64,000 bases of DNA from Mesostigma viride (taxonomy: Eukaryota > Streptophyta > Mesostigmatophyceae > Mesostigmatales > Mesostigmataceae), in contig RPFO01000072.1 in NCBI GenBank assembly GCA_009746045.1, positions 15,001 through 79,000 of the forward strand, read 5' to 3'. The notes beneath the pieces were generated by a model that was not told where the DNA came from, searched no databases, and was given only the letters and a program-made list of their open reading frames with translations. Positions 61,985-64,000 of the stretch are shown here, in pieces; position 1 is the stretch's first letter; the number at the start of each line of letters is the position of its first letter. The translations under genes and the position numbers were made by a program.

Positions 61985-64000
61985 GGTGTTGCACTGGATT
62001 AGGACAAATTACGAAATTTAGGACACTTTTGATGCCGACTGAAGAAAATAAGTTGATTTGGTCTCCTTATGTGTGGCTTACATTGATTCTAATGTAGGGG
62101 ACATTAATTTTCTCAATCTCAAACTTGTCCAACCGTGAAACGAAAAATGGACGTGATTCCGGCTCTATGTGGCATGGTCCATGTAATGCATGAGAGATTC
62201 TCCCACAGTTCTAAGTCATCATGGGCAATAAGTCATGTCAGGACACATTATAATGACTTCACACAGTACAGTATTGTCGTCAGAAAGCAACAAACGTGAA
62301 AACGCTAGCTTCACACATTATGGCCATTATAGTATAAGGTAGAACTTTGATTGTCGGTTGGCAGGTCCGGGCCGCTGGGCTTGTTATCTACCGCCATGGT
62401 ATCATCGTTTGGTTCTGAACGGCGCCCTGGCCCACCACACTCCGGGCAAGTCCATCCCGCGTTCCCTCTTCATCCGGCTCTTGAAACATTCCGGTGCAGA
62501 AACCATGCACCTACTTGCCGCAATTTTTGAGGCACGGGTGGTTAGCACCGCCCAAAAGGTCCTCTTTCTTGGCATCATCCTTTTTTTTTCCAATGCCCAC
62601 TGTCGACAGGAATCTCCTACATAACATAAATTATATCGTTAACTGCCCTATCATTATGTTGAAACTCCCGAAATTTTTCATGCATCCAGCCACTAAAATC
62701 CGACATAGTAATCCGCCATCGTCAGTTCTCGGCATTGCGCTGCCAACAATCCCGGAGGTCGCTGGCAAAAATTCAAGCGGGACCTGGTGTACATGTATCT
62801 TGGAAGGCGATGCCAGGCGATTCCAAATTCCAAAACAAGGTATGGCCCCCAGTATTTGGCACTGGAGTTTCACTCGCCGGTACTCGAAACAAGTATCTAC
62901 GGTTGGAATGGGATGCCAAGGCGATTCCCCACAAGGTATGGCGCAGAGTATCTGGCACCAGAGGTTCACCCGCCGGTACTCGAAACAAGTCTCTACGGTT
63001 GGAATGCGCTGCCAGGCGATTCCACACAAGGTATGGCGCAGAGTATCTGGCACCAGAGGTTCACCCGCCGGTACTCGAAACAAGTCTCTACGGTTGGAAT
63101 GCGCTGCCAGGCGATTCCCCACAAGGTATGGCGCAGAGTATCTGGCACCAGAGGTTCACTCGCCGGTACTCGAAACAAGTCTCTACGGTTGGAATGCGCT
63201 GCCAGGCGATTCCACACAAGGTATGGCGCAGAGTATCTGGCACCAGAGGTTCACCCGCCGGTACTCGAAACAAGTCTCTACGGTTGGAATGCGCTGCCAG
63301 GCGATTCCACACAAGGTATGGCGCAGAGTATCTGGCACCAGAGGTTCACCCGCCGGTACTCGAAACAAGTCTCTACGGTTAGAATGCGATGCCAAGGCGA
63401 TTCCACACAAGGTATGGCCAGGGCGATTCCACACAAGGCTGCCCGAGGTGCTACTGTATGCACGCAGCACGACCGCAGTAATTGCCAGACATCCTACCGA
63501 GCTATGGCTGGCCAAATTATTGTCGGGGAATCAACGAGTTACTAATCAATGCTCGAGCTAATTTTTAGCATATCATTGAGCTTTTAAAAAAATCTCCCTT
63601 CGCGGTAGGGCTGCGGTATAGTACATAACGCTATGCCTCTGCCATTTCCACGCCCCCGCGAGGGGGAAATAGGTGGCATCCGCGGCCGATTCATGGTGCA
63701 GCTAAGCCAGCAATACGTGGCGGCTAACATTGCATGCTTTACACTTAATATTCGACGCTGGAATGGGTACAGTATTGGATGAAGAAACGTGGGGTTGCAA
63801 GGCTGAAACATAGCGGGCAATTTTTTGTAGCTGGTTCCGGTGATGGCGCTTCTGTGCTCCAGCCGCTTGTTTCGAGGAATCGGGCCTTGTTGGGGGGCCG
63901 GTGCATGCTCAGCGCACTTTTGGAAAGTGCCTCTTGCGTTGAGGTGAAACAGGTGAGTGTTTGCGTTAGTAAAGATGGCTGTGGCCCAGAGGCCATCGCG
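61985..64000 (-). mobile_element. element X, copy 2 (decayed, runs off the window)
   Basis: Begins with the X terminus (GTGTTGCACTGGATTAGGAC at about 61999) and follows copy 1 collinearly: GTGTGGCTTACATTGATTCT, CATGAGAGATTCTCCCACAG, GGCGCCCTGGCCCACCACA, then GGCCGATTCATGGTGCAGCT. It lacks the LINE insertion of copy 1 and most of the coding region (40.8-42.3 kb of copy 1). It carries a 95-bp tandem array absent from copy 1. The right terminus is beyond 64000. Confidence 0.65.
62839..63416 (+). repeat. 95-bp tandem array (about six units) in element X copy 2
   Basis: GGTATGGCGCAGAGTATCTG-type units start at 62839, 62935, 63030, 63125, 63220 and 63315, with a partial at 63411. Copy 1 of X has one diverged unit at about 42940-43020. 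Since 95 is not a multiple of three, the long frames here are artefacts. Confidence 0.93.

Noticed and set aside
62494-63561. 355-codon plus ORF and several overlapping frames
   Set aside because: Created by the 95-bp tandem array, which cycles through all three frames; not conserved in X copy 1.

Overview
The window is nuclear DNA from a repeat-rich eukaryote. It has GT-AG introns, LTR and non-LTR retrotransposons, cut-and-paste DNA transposons, satellites, and very little uninterrupted coding sequence. Nothing looks bacterial or organellar. The best clue to the host is a minus-strand leucine-rich-repeat (LRR) gene in which each 24-residue LRR has its own exon of 72 nt (one 90). That layout is known from land-plant LRR receptors and, as I recall, from LRR-ROCO genes of the brown alga Ectocarpus. 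A brown-algal or other stramenopile/algal host is therefore a reasonable but unproven inference.

Layout. 1-1.2 kb: broken 3' end of a Ty3/gypsy pol (integrase tail plus chromodomain). 1.2-17.6 kb: a nested repeat block. A 173-bp satellite lies in + orientation at 1.2-5.7 kb and in - orientation at 16.0-17.6 kb. The left arm is split by a young gag-only copia-type element (1799-5112; LTRs identical by eye, TSD CTACA). Between the arms lie a 66-bp repeat, a small Tudor-like ORF, and a 109-bp array split by a nearly full-length Ty1/copia element (7122-15147). That element has gag and pol in one frame separated by a single TGA, and a protease-like domain placed after integrase. 17.6-24.0 kb: an unrecognised proline/alanine-rich ORF, a polypurine tract and an LTR, the LTR interrupted by a 2.96-kb element with TTAA target duplications. 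24.0-25.1 kb: two 5'-truncated LINE ends, one inserted with an 11-bp TSD.

26.7-31.1 kb (-): a spliced gene for a cysteine-rich protein with 18 almost identical 53-residue repeats. A 902-bp intron separates these from a second, metallothionein-like cysteine-rich tail. 31-36 kb: mostly empty, with a GGTA microsatellite, a small hairpin and a 206-bp near-perfect palindromic foldback element. 36.1-38.3 kb (-): a longer, frameshifted LINE relic with RT.

39.2-59.7 kb (-): exons of the LRR gene (six LRR exons and a C-terminal cap exon, all phase-compatible). Its introns have been filled by a ~4.5-kb TIR element of unknown superfamily ('X', encoding a CxxC-rich protein and itself carrying a LINE end), a dispersed repeat ('Y'), a CACGTG-rich minisatellite, an ORF between direct repeats, and a piggyBac transposase relic. 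59.7-64 kb: further repeats and a second, decayed copy of X with a 95-bp tandem array.

The most interesting items are the modular one-LRR-per-exon gene with duplicated exon pairs, the copia element with unusual domain order and in-frame stop, the 18-fold cysteine-rich repeat gene, and the unclassified element X. All assignments come from reading motifs by eye; no searches were run.
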